64,000 nucleotides of DNA from Bryobacterales bacterium (GCA_022824585.1 JAJDZN010000057.1:1-64000), one strand, 5' to 3'; positions 26,015 through 36,048 are shown, counted from the stretch's first letter. Made by a program: numbers and translations. The notes: generated by a model from the sequence alone, not told the origin.

Positions 26015-27604
26015 ATGAGACACGGTCGAATCCTGCTGATCGCTCTTCTGTCCGCGGCCGCGCCTGGCTGGGCCGGGGATTGGCTCACATTCGGGTACGA
26101 CGCTAGGCGCAGCGGCTGGGCGCGCTCCGAGGTAACGCTCAATCGCGACAACGTCGGCGACATGGTGTTGAAGTGGAAGACCACGGTCGAGAACGAGGAG
26201 AAGTCGCTAGCGGCGCTCACCGCGCCCATCGTGGTTACGGACGTGCGGGTCGGGGAGGGGCGGCGCGCCCGCAAGGATCTTGTCTACATCGGCGGCACCG
26301 GCGACGTCTTCTACGCGATCGACGCTCTCAGCGGCGAGATCGTCTGGAAGAAGATATTCCGGACGGACGTGGTGAACAAGGTTCCCGGCATGTGGCTCTG
26401 CCCGAAGGGGCTGAATGCCACGCCCACTGTCGACCGGTCCAAGAACACGATCTACGCGATCTCGACCGACGGCCGCCTGTATGCCTTGGACCTCGCCACA
26501 GGGAAGGAGAAGTACCGGTCCCAGCAGTGGGTGCCGGCGTTTGCCAAGGCGTGGAGCCTCAATCGCATCGGCGACGTGCTATACACGCCCATTTCGCAGA
26601 ATTGCGGCGATGCCGTGTCGGGCGTGACGTCGATCGACGTGTCGGACCCGGAAAATATCGTGATCCGCGTCTGGCGCTCCACGCCCGAGTACGGCGCGGG
26701 CGTGTGGGGCCGAGCGGGTGTCGCCATTGGCAAGGACGGCGGGATCTATGGCGGGACCGGGGACGCGCCGTACAACCCAAGCTTGCGCATTTTCGGCAAC
26801 ACCATGTTCCGCCTGGATCCCGATACGCTCAAGCTGGTGGACTACTACACGCCGACCAACTGGGAGTACGTCTGGAAGCGGGACTTCGACATCACCGCCT
26901 CGGCCGTGGTGCTTGACTACAAGGGGCGGGAACTGGTCGTCATCGGAGGCAAAGAGGGCGTGCTCTACCTAATGGACGCCGAGGACATGGGCGGCTTGAC
27001 TCACCACGACAACCTCTACACGACACCGCTGCTTTCCAACGACGACGAGTGGTTCGAAGCGAAGGGGCTGTGGGGCGGCTTCTCAAGCTATGTGGACTCC
27101 CGAGGCCGGGTCTGGGTCTACGCTCCCACGTGGGGCCCGGTCTCGGTGCAGGCACCCAAGTTCCCGCTCACGAACGGGCCCAATCCGAACGGCGCGGTGA
27201 TGGCATTCACCGTAGCCGACCATCCCGACAGTGGCGATCCGTATCTCAAGCCCGAGTGGGTCAGCGGCGACTCGGCCGTGCCCGAGCCGGTGGCAATTGC
27301 CAACGACGTCGTGTTCGTGCTGTCCAACGGCGAGAACGCGCGGCAATCGATCAACGCGGGCATTATGCCGTTCGGAGAATTCAATTCCGAGGAGCTATTG
27401 AAGGATTCCCAACGGATCGAGCACGACGATAGCGCCCGCTTGCAGGCCTTGGATGCCCAGACCGGCAAGGTCTTGTTCGACTCCGGCCCGGATGCGATCG
27501 ACACTTGGAGCCACTTCACCGGGATCGCCGTCGCAGACGGGCAAGTATACGCGGTGGACTACTCGTCCACGCTGTACTGCTTTGGCCTCAAGGCGGCGGA
27601 GTAG
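26015..27604 (+). CDS. Exported PQQ-type beta-propeller protein (BamB/quinoprotein-like)
   Basis: The 529-residue protein has a signal peptide (ends at GWAGDW) and eight-bladed quinoprotein-like repeats: VYIGGTGDVFYAIDALSGEIVWKK, TIYAISTDGRLYALDLATGKEK and VYAVDYSSTLYCFGLKA. It is shorter than PQQ dehydrogenases, and I see no Cys-Cys disulfide pair or haem motif of alcohol dehydrogenases, so it may be a non-catalytic propeller. The ATG at 26015 begins the signal peptide; longer in-frame starts are not supported. It converges on the RNase gene. Confidence 0.8.
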   Translation: MRHGRILLIALLSAAAPGWAGDWLTFGYDARRSGWARSEVTLNRDNVGDMVLKWKTTVENEEKSLAALTAPIVVTDVRVGEGRRARKDLVYIGGTGDVFYAIDALSGEIVWKKIFRTDVVNKVPGMWLCPKGLNATPTVDRSKNTIYAISTDGRLYALDLATGKEKYRSQQWVPAFAKAWSLNRIGDVLYTPISQNCGDAVSGVTSIDVSDPENIVIRVWRSTPEYGAGVWGRAGVAIGKDGGIYGGTGDAPYNPSLRIFGNTMFRLDPDTLKLVDYYTPTNWEYVWKRDFDITASAVVLDYKGRELVVIGGKEGVLYLMDAEDMGGLTHHDNLYTTPLLSNDDEWFEAKGLWGGFSSYVDSRGRVWVYAPTWGPVSVQAPKFPLTNGPNPNGAVMAFTVADHPDSGDPYLKPEWVSGDSAVPEPVAIANDVVFVLSNGENARQSINAGIMPFGEFNSEELLKDSQRIEHDDSARLQALDAQTGKVLFDSGPDAIDTWSHFTGIAVADGQVYAVDYSSTLYCFGLKAAE

Positions 27605-27630
27605 CCCGGCCGCCGCAACGCCAACGCGGG

Positions 27631-29964
27631 CTAGCGCAGGCTGAAGTTCTCCGGATGCATCGAGACGTCGCCGCGCACCGTCACGGTGGCCCCGACAACC
27701 GTTTGCAGGGTGTCCAAGTGGGTGCCCTTTTTCTTGAGCGACTTCGCAACCTCCGGATGGACCCGCAATGTCAGTCCCTTGTCCGGCGCGTCACCGTCGG
27801 AATCGCCGTTCTTCGCTTGCCGGCTGGCGGCCGAGAAGATCTCCGACAGCACAGTCTCCGACGACTTGACCGTCCCGGCCCCGGAACAGGCCGGACAAGG
27901 CATGCACAGGGAGCGCTCCAAGGACTGCCGCACCGACTTGCGCGTGATGACCACCAGTCCGAAATCGTTGAAGGGCAGCACGCGACTCGGCGAGCGCATT
28001 TTCCGCAATGCCTCTTGGATCATTTGGTGGACTTGCTGCCGGCTCTTGCGATCCTCCATGTCAATGAAGTCGACCACGATAATTCCCCCGAGGTCGCGCA
28101 GGCGCAGCTGCCGGACGATTTCTTCCGCGGCTTCCAGGTTCGTCTTCAGCACCGTGTCCTCCAGCCGATCGGACTGTCCGACGTAGCGCCCCGTGTTGAC
28201 GTCGATCGCCACCAAGGCTTCCGTCTGGTTGATCACTAGGTAGCCACCGGACTTGAGCCAGACTTTCGGCCGCAGGGCCTTTTTCAGATCCTTGGTGATG
28301 CCAAAGGCATCGTGGATGGGCTGCTTCTTGGTGTAGAGCTTGACGCGCTCCGCCAAGTTCGGCTGGAAGCGTTCCACGAACTTCACAATCCGCTTGTGGT
28401 CGTCCTTCGAGTCCACCCACACCGCCTTGAAGTCCTCGCTGAGGCGCTCTCGCAGCACCCGCTCGGCGATGTCCAGGTCGCTGTGGAGCTGAGCGGGCGC
28501 CTTGGCCTTGCCCGCCTTCTCGCAAATCTCGCCCCACAGGCCGTGCAACTGTTCCATGTCGGCCACGAGCTCGTCGTCGCCGACGCCGCTACAGGAGGTC
28601 CGCACGACAAAGCCGCCGTCCTTGCCCTCGGAGTGCTTGTCCACCAGCTTGCGCAGGCGGCGGCGCTCCGACTCCGACTGGATCTGCTTGGTCACGCCAT
28701 TGTGCGCGCCACCGGTCATGTAAACCGTGTAGTGGCCCGGCAGCGAAACGTGGCAGGTGATCCGGGCGCCCTTCGCCCCCACCGGCTCCTTGCTCACCTG
28801 GACGATCACTTCCTGCCCGGACTCGAGCAGGTCTGCGATGTTGGGCGGCGGCTGGGGCGGCTGGGACGGCTTGGATTCCCGCGCCCTGGGACGGTCCGCC
28901 CGCGCGCCCTGCTTGGCCTGGGAACGCTGCGGCCGCTTGGCGTCTGACTGGCGGCGCGCGGACCGCCGACGCTGCGGCTCGGCTGCCGAGGCAGCGGCCC
29001 TCTGCCCGCCCTCGCCCCTGCGCGCACCCGCGGCACGGCGGTCGCCAGCGGCCCTGGCAGGCCTCCGACGCCTAGACCGCGAGGGCCGACCATCTCCGCG
29101 GGACGCGGCAGGGGTCGCCTTGGGCGCATCGTCGGACCCTTTCTTCAGCCACTTCAGCGGGTTCCAGAACTGCGCCAAGATCGAGGGCGGATCCAACTTG
29201 GCGCTATTCTCCGGGGGTTCCAGCGCGCCATCGTCGGCCTGATCGCCGGAACCCTCGTCGACTGCATCGGCGACGGGCGCTGCCCCATCGTCAGCGGCGC
29301 TGGCCGGCGGCTCGCCCCCGGCCGCGGCGTCCGCGTCGGAAGCGGACTCGATCGCGGAGTCGGCAACAGCTCCCTCCGGCGCCTCGGTCCCGGATTCGCC
29401 GTGGTACTTCGCCAGCGATTCGCCGGGCAAGAGAGTCATGCCGCGCCGCGGACGGTCCCCAGAAGGATCCGCCTCCCCGGTCTCGGCCGCCGGGACTTCG
29501 GGGCTCGGCTCGCCGGCCGAGCCTGTCGGCTTGTCAGCCTGGGCCCGCCGGCTTCGACGGCGGCCACGGCGCGGGCGGGCGCCCGCGCCGTCCGAGGCCT
29601 GCTCGTCGGATGCTTGCGCCGCGGCCGACGAGGACAGATCGGGATCCGTGTCGCCCGCTTCGTCCACTGGCATTCCGGGTTCCGGCGGAGCGGGCGGGGT
29701 TGCGCCGTCGTCGGCCGTTTCGATCTCAGGCGCAGCCGACGGGGCAACGTCCGTTACGTACAGGAACGCGTCGCGCTCCAAACCGATGTCAACGAATGCC
29801 GATTGCATGCCCGGAAGCACCCGGGTCACCCGCCCCTTGTAGATGTTGCCGACTATCGCCTTGTTCCCTTGGCGCTCGACATGGATTTCGGCTAGGCGAT
29901 CATTCTCGCGGATCGCGACTGTCGTCTCAATCGGGTTCGATGAGATGACCAAATCTTGAGACAT
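27631..29964 (-). CDS. rng: Ribonuclease E/G with a large low-complexity insertion in the S1 domain
   Basis: The 777-residue protein is an endoribonuclease for mRNA decay and rRNA processing. The S1 domain starts normally (residues 1-76, with VGNIYKGRVTRVLPGMQSAFVDIGL), is interrupted by about 298 acidic then Arg-rich residues (77-374), and resumes at NIADLLESGQEVIVQVSKEP. The catalytic core shows VAIDVNTGRYVG and IIVVDFIDM, whose Asp residues bind magnesium, and CMPCPACSG, the zinc-link. The insertion holds two order-prone islands, TLLPGESLAKY (177-187) and ILAQFWNPLKWLKKG (262-276). The start at 29964 is set by GGAGG eight bases upstream (29973-29977). The gene is ~300 bases downstream of rodA on the same strand. 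Confidence 0.93.
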   Translation of the reverse strand: MSQDLVISSNPIETTVAIRENDRLAEIHVERQGNKAIVGNIYKGRVTRVLPGMQSAFVDIGLERDAFLYVTDVAPSAAPEIETADDGATPPAPPEPGMPVDEAGDTDPDLSSSAAAQASDEQASDGAGARPRRGRRRSRRAQADKPTGSAGEPSPEVPAAETGEADPSGDRPRRGMTLLPGESLAKYHGESGTEAPEGAVADSAIESASDADAAAGGEPPASAADDGAAPVADAVDEGSGDQADDGALEPPENSAKLDPPSILAQFWNPLKWLKKGSDDAPKATPAASRGDGRPSRSRRRRPARAAGDRRAAGARRGEGGQRAAASAAEPQRRRSARRQSDAKRPQRSQAKQGARADRPRARESKPSQPPQPPPNIADLLESGQEVIVQVSKEPVGAKGARITCHVSLPGHYTVYMTGGAHNGVTKQIQSESERRRLRKLVDKHSEGKDGGFVVRTSCSGVGDDELVADMEQLHGLWGEICEKAGKAKAPAQLHSDLDIAERVLRERLSEDFKAVWVDSKDDHKRIVKFVERFQPNLAERVKLYTKKQPIHDAFGITKDLKKALRPKVWLKSGGYLVINQTEALVAIDVNTGRYVGQSDRLEDTVLKTNLEAAEEIVRQLRLRDLGGIIVVDFIDMEDRKSRQQVHQMIQEALRKMRSPSRVLPFNDFGLVVITRKSVRQSLERSLCMPCPACSGAGTVKSSETVLSEIFSAASRQAKNGDSDGDAPDKGLTLRVHPEVAKSLKKKGTHLDTLQTVVGATVTVRGDVSMHPENFSLR

Positions 29965-30260
29965 GGAAATATCCTCCGGGAAGGTATGGCTTCGTGGCTG
30001 CAAGCCTTCGCGGTAACTGTCAGAACCCTCAAGCTCATACACCTACCTCTCTATCGGAACTCGGCCCGCGGGCCGCGCTGCGGCGGGCTGTGACCAGCCG
30101 AGGCCAGCCGCAACGTTCGCGACGAGCGGAGCGCCGCGCGCAAGCGGGGCTCTTACGCTCTGTCCGGCCAAGTCCGGCCAGCTCTGCGCTCGCAGGTTGA
30201 TTCCTTCCCTGTTACCCTTCTTCCGCTGCCGGCATCGCTGCCCGAGCCGGCGAGCGAGAT

Positions 30261-31370
30261 TCAATTCACGAATCGGCGGATCCGCACGCTGTTGACGATG
30301 CCAAGCATGATCGCAACCGTCACCAGGTTGGACCCTCCGTAACTCATCAAAGGCAACGGCAGGCCAGTGACAGGCAGCTTGTTGACCACCATCCCGCCAT
30401 TCACCATGATGTGGAAGAGCAGCACGCTCGCGACACCCATCGCAAGCAGCGTCCCCTCCGGATCTCGCGCCGATCTGGCCGTGTCAACGATCCGCAGCAG
30501 CAGCACGTAATACAGCCCCAGCACGATCGCAACACCCGCAAAGCCCCTCTCCTCGGCGAACGCGGCCAAGATAAAGTCGGTGTGGGGCGTCGGCAGGAAG
30601 CGCAATTGGGTTTGCGAACCCTGTACGAATCCCTGCCCCCACATGCCACCTGTGCCCACGGCGATCTTCGACTGCCGGATCTGGTAGCCGATGCCCAGCG
30701 GAGCATCGTCCGGACTCAGAAAGCCAACGATCCTGCCCCGCTGGTAGGGCTTCAGCGATGCCCACAGCAGAGGCACCAGCAGGACAAGCGCAAGCGCTCC
30801 CAGCAGCCAGTACTTCTTGGCGATTTTCGATAGGAACAGCACGGTGGCGGCAATCGGCAACATGCTCAACGATGTGCTGAGGTCTGGTTGCAGCACAACC
30901 AGCAGGAACACCGCGGAGAATGGCAGGGCGGCACGCAGGAAGTCCTGAAGGCGCAACATCTTGGTCGCAGACCCGGCGCAGTACTTCGCTACTACCAAGA
31001 GTAGCACCACCTTCATGAACTCGGACACCTGGACGCTCAAGCCGAAGGGCAAAGGCAGCCAGCGCCGAGATCCGTTCACCGGGTCGGTCAGCAGCAGGGT
31101 CGCCACCAGCAGCAGCACGCCAACCGCCCACATCACCGGCGAGAGCGACACCAAGTGGCGATAGTTGATGTGCGAGACGGCCGCGAAGACGACCACCCCG
31201 AGCAGCAGCCAGACGACGTGCTGCCAGAAGGCCGACTGAAACTTCGTGTTGAACGTCGCGCTATATACCTGGAACAGTCCCAGAATGCCGACCAACAGCG
31301 CGGCGCCGGCCATCAGCCAGTCAAAATCCCGGCGCCAGCGACCGCCGCCGAGCGTGGACGCGGCGTTCAT
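30261..31370 (-). CDS. rodA: Rod-shape SEDS glycosyltransferase RodA
   Basis: The 369-residue protein has about ten transmembrane segments and the SEDS family pattern, including VNGSRRWLPLPFGLSVQVSEFMK, VLLQPDLSTSL and PLPLMSYGGSNLV near the C-terminus. The Asp in QPDLSTSL is the likely catalytic position. It polymerises lipid II glycan strands for side-wall growth with the PBP2 encoded just upstream. Its ATG overlaps the mrdA stop (ATGA at 31367-31370), so the pair is translationally coupled. Confidence 0.95.
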   Translation of the reverse strand: MNAASTLGGGRWRRDFDWLMAGAALLVGILGLFQVYSATFNTKFQSAFWQHVVWLLLGVVVFAAVSHINYRHLVSLSPVMWAVGVLLLVATLLLTDPVNGSRRWLPLPFGLSVQVSEFMKVVLLLVVAKYCAGSATKMLRLQDFLRAALPFSAVFLLVVLQPDLSTSLSMLPIAATVLFLSKIAKKYWLLGALALVLLVPLLWASLKPYQRGRIVGFLSPDDAPLGIGYQIRQSKIAVGTGGMWGQGFVQGSQTQLRFLPTPHTDFILAAFAEERGFAGVAIVLGLYYVLLLRIVDTARSARDPEGTLLAMGVASVLLFHIMVNGGMVVNKLPVTGLPLPLMSYGGSNLVTVAIMLGIVNSVRIRRFVN

Positions 31371-33214
31371 GGCAGCCCCGCAAACGACTCAGCCAGTGTC
31401 TTGCTGCTGTCGGTCAAGGACGCGGGAGGCCGGTTGAGCAGCCAGACCTGCAGCAAGTCTCGCACGACCGCCGCCGCATAGTAGCTGTGCGCTCCATTCT
31501 CCAGCAGCGCCGCCACAACGATCTCAGGACTCGAGCACGGCGCGAATCCGACGAACCACGCGTCGTCCTCAAAGTCCGCCCGGCCCGATCTCAGCCGCAG
31601 TTCATTCGAAACCCGCTGCGCCGTGCCGGTCTTGCCGCACACGTCGACGCCGGAGAGGCGCGCCTGGCGGCCGGTGCCGTAGCCATTGACGACCTGCCAC
31701 ATGGCCTCGCGCAACGTCGCCAGATGCTCTCGGTCGATCGTCGCCACGCGTGGCCGCGGCGGCTCGTAGTCGGGATCGATCAGGCGCATCTGATCGTCGG
31801 GCACGATCCGGGGCTGATGCCATACACCACCCGCGGCCAGGCCGCCGATGGCGTGGGCGGCTTGGAGTGGCGTCACGGACATCGCGCCCTGACCGATGGA
31901 AACCATGACTGTTTCGCTCGGGTGCCATGGCTGCAGGGAACGGCGCACCTTCCAGCGCACGGACGGGACAAGCCCGGGCACCTCGTCCGGCAAGTCTACT
32001 TTGGTCCGCTCCCCGAAGCCGGCCAAGCGGGCGTAGCGCCCCAGCACATCGATCCCCAGCCTGTCACCTAGCTGGTAGAAATAGACGTCGCACGATTGCG
32101 CGATCGCCTCGACCAGAGCCACCGTGCCGTGGCCGCCACGCTTGTGGCACCGGAAGTAGTGGCCGCCGTAGTTCAAGCCCCCCGCGCAGTGAGCCGTAAA
32201 ATCCGGCCCGGCCACGCCAGCTTGCAGGCCCGCCAAGCCGATGACCGGCTTGATCACCGACCCGATCGCCCAAGTGCCCTGAGTGGCGCGGTTTAGCAGC
32301 GGGGTAGCCGGATCAGAGTTCAGCGCGCGCCAGTCGGCGTCCTGGAATCCGGCCACGAATTGATTCGGGTCGAAGCTGGGTCCGCTCGCCATGGCCAGGA
32401 TCTCGCCATTGCGGGGATCCAACGCGACCACTGCGCCCTTGCGCCCAACCAAGCCGAGCTCGGAAACGGCCTGCAGGTCTAGATCGATGGTCAGGCGGAG
32501 GTTGTTGCCCGGAACGGAATCCACCTCGCCCACCGTCTCGATGGACCGCCCGACGCTGTCGACCAGGAACTGCAGGCTGCCGTCCGTGCCGGTCAGCCAG
32601 CGGTTGTACTGCCGCTCGATGCCGCTCTTGCCAATCTCCGAGCCGAAGTCGAGAAGCAGGAACTCTCGCATCGCGAGTTCCTGTCGGCTGGCCTTGCCAA
32701 TGTATCCGGTGGCGTGCACGGCGACCTGCTGGGCCGGGTATCTGCGGCGCATGCCCTCGACGAGATCCACCTCGGGAAAGGTGTGCCGGCGGGCCTGCAG
32801 GAAGGCGAGGTCGCGCTGCGAGAGACCCTCCTTGAGCACGATGTGCTCGAACCGGCCGTAATCGGAGGCATCCTGCAGGGTCCGCCAGACCCGGTCGATG
32901 TCCAGATCAAGCCCGGACGCGATCCGCTCCAAGTTCTCCGCGGAAGTGTTGGCAGCATCAATCATCGCCGTCAGGGCGATCTCGCTGTCAGCTATGGAGC
33001 GGCCGTGGCGGTCCAGGACGTTGCCGCGGGCCGCTGCGATGGGGAGCGTCTTGATGCGGTTCTGGCGCGCCTGTTCCCGGTAGCGCTCGTGATCGACTAC
33101 TTGGATCTGCCAGAAAGAGGCCAGCAAGCCGACGATCACGGCGGTCGCGAACACCTGAAACAGGCGCAGGCGTCGCTGTGACGCCCGATATCTGGACGCA
33201 CCGAAGGCGGTCAT
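31367..33214 (-). CDS. mrdA: Penicillin-binding protein 2, elongation transpeptidase
   Basis: The 615-residue protein crosslinks side-wall peptidoglycan. It has one N-terminal transmembrane helix (residues 17-40), a dimerisation domain, and the transpeptidase domain with SVIK (Ser319, Lys322), SCD (374-376) and KTG (528-530). The ATG at 33214 is preferred to an upstream TTG because it overlaps the mreD stop as ATGA. It is the usual partner of RodA. Confidence 0.96.
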   Translation of the reverse strand: MTAFGASRYRASQRRLRLFQVFATAVIVGLLASFWQIQVVDHERYREQARQNRIKTLPIAAARGNVLDRHGRSIADSEIALTAMIDAANTSAENLERIASGLDLDIDRVWRTLQDASDYGRFEHIVLKEGLSQRDLAFLQARRHTFPEVDLVEGMRRRYPAQQVAVHATGYIGKASRQELAMREFLLLDFGSEIGKSGIERQYNRWLTGTDGSLQFLVDSVGRSIETVGEVDSVPGNNLRLTIDLDLQAVSELGLVGRKGAVVALDPRNGEILAMASGPSFDPNQFVAGFQDADWRALNSDPATPLLNRATQGTWAIGSVIKPVIGLAGLQAGVAGPDFTAHCAGGLNYGGHYFRCHKRGGHGTVALVEAIAQSCDVYFYQLGDRLGIDVLGRYARLAGFGERTKVDLPDEVPGLVPSVRWKVRRSLQPWHPSETVMVSIGQGAMSVTPLQAAHAIGGLAAGGVWHQPRIVPDDQMRLIDPDYEPPRPRVATIDREHLATLREAMWQVVNGYGTGRQARLSGVDVCGKTGTAQRVSNELRLRSGRADFEDDAWFVGFAPCSSPEIVVAALLENGAHSYYAAAVVRDLLQVWLLNRPPASLTDSSKTLAESFAGLP

Positions 33215-33738
33215 GGCTTCCAACCTGCCTTGCTCAGCATAGTGAATACAGACAGGCCAGCGCCAGCGTGGAGCGCCGTCAAGACGAGCCCGAGGGCCAG
33301 ATCTGTCTCCCCGCCCGCGCTAACCAGAAAGCTGCGGGTCACGCCGAAGACAAATTCGTGGGTCACGTACGCCGCGGCAAAGAACAGGCCGAGCTCCAGC
33401 GCGTGGTCGCGCCGCACGTATGGCCCCAGCCGCGCGACCAAGTAGCCGCAGATCGTATACACGATCCCGTGCAACCCCACCGGGCCGTGGGTCAGGCCGT
33501 CATGCAGGCAGCCGACCAGCATGCCCAGCAGCATGGCCGACACTGCGGAACGGCACCACAGCATCAGATTGAGGGTTGCGAGGAACGGCAGGTTAAGCAG
33601 GGCGAGAGCAGGCGAGAGCGTGGGCAGCAGCGTTTGCAGGCCCAATGCCGCGGTCGGCAGGCCCACGAACCATGGCCAGGGAACACTCGGCCGGCGCTTG
33701 GTTTCGAATTCCGGGACCGTTCTAGACCAAGCGCTCAC
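33211..33738 (-). CDS. mreD: Rod shape-determining protein MreD
   Basis: The 175-residue protein has about five hydrophobic helices and the typical small MreD layout, with GMLVGCLHDGLTHGPVGLHGIVYTICGY in the middle. It is a membrane member of the elongasome. The start is GTG, overlapping the mreC stop by GTGA. Sequence alone is weakly conserved in this family; order between mreC and mrdA makes the call secure. Confidence 0.92.
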   Translation of the reverse strand: MSAWSRTVPEFETKRRPSVPWPWFVGLPTAALGLQTLLPTLSPALALLNLPFLATLNLMLWCRSAVSAMLLGMLVGCLHDGLTHGPVGLHGIVYTICGYLVARLGPYVRRDHALELGLFFAAAYVTHEFVFGVTRSFLVSAGGETDLALGLVLTALHAGAGLSVFTMLSKAGWKP

Positions 33739-34808
33739 TCAGCCTCTCCCGGGGCGCCCGAGATCTCTCCGCGGGCGCCGCGCAGCGAGTCGGCGGCAGC
33801 GCTGAAGTTGGGCGGGCGCCCGCTCAGGAGGCCGATTGTCTTCCGCTGCGCCTGGAGTACGCTCTCGTAGGTCCGCTTGATGCGATCCGCCGGGCCGTCG
33901 AGAGATCCGCCAGCGCGCAGCTCGCCCTCAGCTTCGGTTTCGGGAGGCCCGGGCAGCCGAGCCAAGGTCCGTCTCACCGAATCCGGAAGTGCTTCATGCT
34001 CCGTCTGCAAGACGACCGCTACCTCCCGCACGCGATCCAAGTCCGCGTGAAAGCTGACCGCGATCGTGTGCATTTCAGGAGTCGTCTCGACGCTGGCTAC
34101 CTCGCCGACGGGCATGCCCGGCGGGAAGACGCCGTCCAAGCCCGAGGTGTAGACCTGTTCGCCCACCGCAACCCCCACGTAGGGGGGCACGTAGTCGAGG
34201 CGAGAGAGCACACCATTCGTCCCGCGAAGGACACCCGGGGCACCGCTCCTTCCGAGCACGACTCCGGCGCCAGCCTCGGCATCGCTGAGCAAGACCACCA
34301 TGCTGGCGGCCCCATAGGCAGCCGCGACCTTGCCTACGATACCGGCAGGCACGACCACCGCCATGCCGGGCTGGATGCCGTGCTCGCGGCCCCGGTCGAG
34401 GAAGACCTCTCGCGCGTTGCGGCTTGGCCCGCGAGCGATCACTTTGGCGGGGAGCGTGCGGGACGCGAGGCTTGCGCGGAACTCATCCAGCCCGGCGCGG
34501 GCGCTCACATGGACAACCTGCTGCTGCAAGTAATGGTTCTCAAGCCGCAGGCGCGAGACTTCTGCGTCAAGCTGCCGGTTCTCGGCGGCCGCACCGACGA
34601 GCCAGAAGTAGCCCGACCAGACGCTCGACAGACCGCTGAGCCCCCATTGGCCCGCGCGCTGAAGCGGCATGAACAGTGCGCTGCTCCAATACCTCAGGCG
34701 AGCGTCGATGGGACGATCCTGAATCTGCTGGCCGACCATCAACACTTGCAGGAAGACCAGCACCCCTAGCAGGATGCCGTTCCTTCGCCGGGCCAGCAAC
34801 TCTTGCAC
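33735..34808 (-). CDS. mreC: Rod shape-determining protein MreC
   Basis: The 357-residue protein has one N-terminal membrane helix (residues 12-30), a coiled-coil stretch around residues 70-95 (NRQLDAEVSRLRLENHYLQQ) and two beta-barrel subdomains with GIVGKVAAAYGAASMVVLLSD and SGLDGVFPPGMPVG. It links MreB to the transpeptidase outside. About 80 residues after the barrel are Pro/Glu-rich and probably unstructured. The GTG start at 34808 follows a GGAGGG ribosome site by a few bases. Confidence 0.95.
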   Translation of the reverse strand: MQELLARRRNGILLGVLVFLQVLMVGQQIQDRPIDARLRYWSSALFMPLQRAGQWGLSGLSSVWSGYFWLVGAAAENRQLDAEVSRLRLENHYLQQQVVHVSARAGLDEFRASLASRTLPAKVIARGPSRNAREVFLDRGREHGIQPGMAVVVPAGIVGKVAAAYGAASMVVLLSDAEAGAGVVLGRSGAPGVLRGTNGVLSRLDYVPPYVGVAVGEQVYTSGLDGVFPPGMPVGEVASVETTPEMHTIAVSFHADLDRVREVAVVLQTEHEALPDSVRRTLARLPGPPETEAEGELRAGGSLDGPADRIKRTYESVLQAQRKTIGLLSGRPPNFSAAADSLRGARGEISGAPGEAE

Positions 34809-34840
34809 GTGTGCCCTCCGTTCGCTCCGCCCGCGCCGCG

Positions 34841-35866
34841 CTACTGGATCGAGACCCGATTGAGCAAGTCAATGTCCTCCAAGACCATCCCCGTCCCAAC
34901 GACGACGCTGTGGAGGGGGTTCTCGGCCACCGAGACCGGCACGCCCACCTCGTCGCGGATGCGCTGGTCAAGGTTCCTGAGGTATGCGCCTCCGCCCGTG
35001 AGCACGATGCCACGGTCGCAAATATCGCTGCTGATCTCGGGCGGGGCGTGTTCCAATGCCTCCCGCACGCACAACATGATCTTCTCGACGCACTCCGCGA
35101 TGGCGCCGTGAATCTCGCTGTCCGTCACTTCCCGAGCCGACGGCACGCCCCGGGTGAGATTGCGCCCCTTGATCTCCATCGTGGCGGGCGTTTCGAGCGG
35201 CTTCGCCGCGCCCAGTTCGACCTTCACTCGCTCTGCGGTGCGCTCGCCGATCAGGAAGTTGTGCTTGCGCCGGAGATGGTGGATGATCGCATCGTCGAAC
35301 GCATTGCCAGCCACGCTCACCGACTTCGAGTACACGACACCGGACATCGAGATCACCGCAACGTCCGTGGTGCCTCCGCCGATGTCCACGACCATGCTGC
35401 CCGCAGGCTCCGAGACTGGCAGGCCGGCTCCAATAGCCGCCATCATCGCCTGCTCGACCAGGTGCACTTCGCTGGCGCGGGCTCGCATGGCAGAGTCGAC
35501 GACGGCACGGCGCTCGACGTGGGTGATGCTGCCGGGCACGCCGATCACGATGCGGGGGTGGACGAACAGGTTGCGGTTGTGCGCCTTGTTGATGAAGTAG
35601 GTGAGCATGCGCTCGGCGATCTTGAAGTCGGCAATCACCCCGTCGCGCATCGGGCGGACGGCCGTGATCGTGCCCGGCGTGCGGCCGAGCATCCGCTTGG
35701 CCTCGATGCCGACAGCCTCGACCTCGCCGGTGGAGTTGTTCACACCCACCATCGAAGGCTCATCCACCACGACGCCGGAATCGGCAATGTATATCAAGGT
35801 GTTGGCCGTGCCGAGGTCGATCGCGAGGTCGTGGGAGAAGAGCGACAGGAGTGAGCGCAACCTCAT
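34841..35866 (-). CDS. mreB: Actin-like rod shape protein MreB
   Basis: The 341-residue actin-like ATPase begins with DLAIDLGTANTLIY (phosphate 1), continues with VVDIGGGTTDVAVIS (phosphate 2) and ends with IVLTGGGAYLRNLDQRI (adenosine site). It positions the wall synthesis machinery along the inner membrane. GGAGG lies seven bases before the ATG. It is the first gene of the five-gene shape operon, 32 bases ahead of mreC, and a predicted promoter sits about 150 bases upstream. Confidence 0.97.
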   Translation of the reverse strand: MRLRSLLSLFSHDLAIDLGTANTLIYIADSGVVVDEPSMVGVNNSTGEVEAVGIEAKRMLGRTPGTITAVRPMRDGVIADFKIAERMLTYFINKAHNRNLFVHPRIVIGVPGSITHVERRAVVDSAMRARASEVHLVEQAMMAAIGAGLPVSEPAGSMVVDIGGGTTDVAVISMSGVVYSKSVSVAGNAFDDAIIHHLRRKHNFLIGERTAERVKVELGAAKPLETPATMEIKGRNLTRGVPSAREVTDSEIHGAIAECVEKIMLCVREALEHAPPEISSDICDRGIVLTGGGAYLRNLDQRIRDEVGVPVSVAENPLHSVVVGTGMVLEDIDLLNRVSIQ

Positions 35867-36019
35867 ACAATCGCCTCCGAGAAAGCCGACCCGCGAGGGG
35901 CGCCAGCGCAGCTTGGGCGCGGACAGAGTGCCGCACTGTGACCGCGGCGCTCACTGCCCGGAGGCATTGCACCAGCCTCCTTGCATACGCCAGACATTTG
36001 TAAGCCCCGGTCTGCAAAC

Positions 36020-36048
36020 AGAATAGCACTTCTTTGCGTTACTGGCAG
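36020..36048 (-). promoter_or_regulatory. Predicted promoter of the mre-mrd operon
   Basis: On the minus strand, CTGCCA (36048-36043) and TATTCT (36025-36020) are 17 bases apart. The leader before mreB would be about 145 bases, longer than most in this window, which leaves room for regulation. Confidence 0.5.

Noticed and set aside
31367-33214. SCD instead of SxN in PBP2, considered as an unusual active site
   Set aside because: Elongation-type PBP2 proteins normally have Asp in this motif, so it is ordinary.
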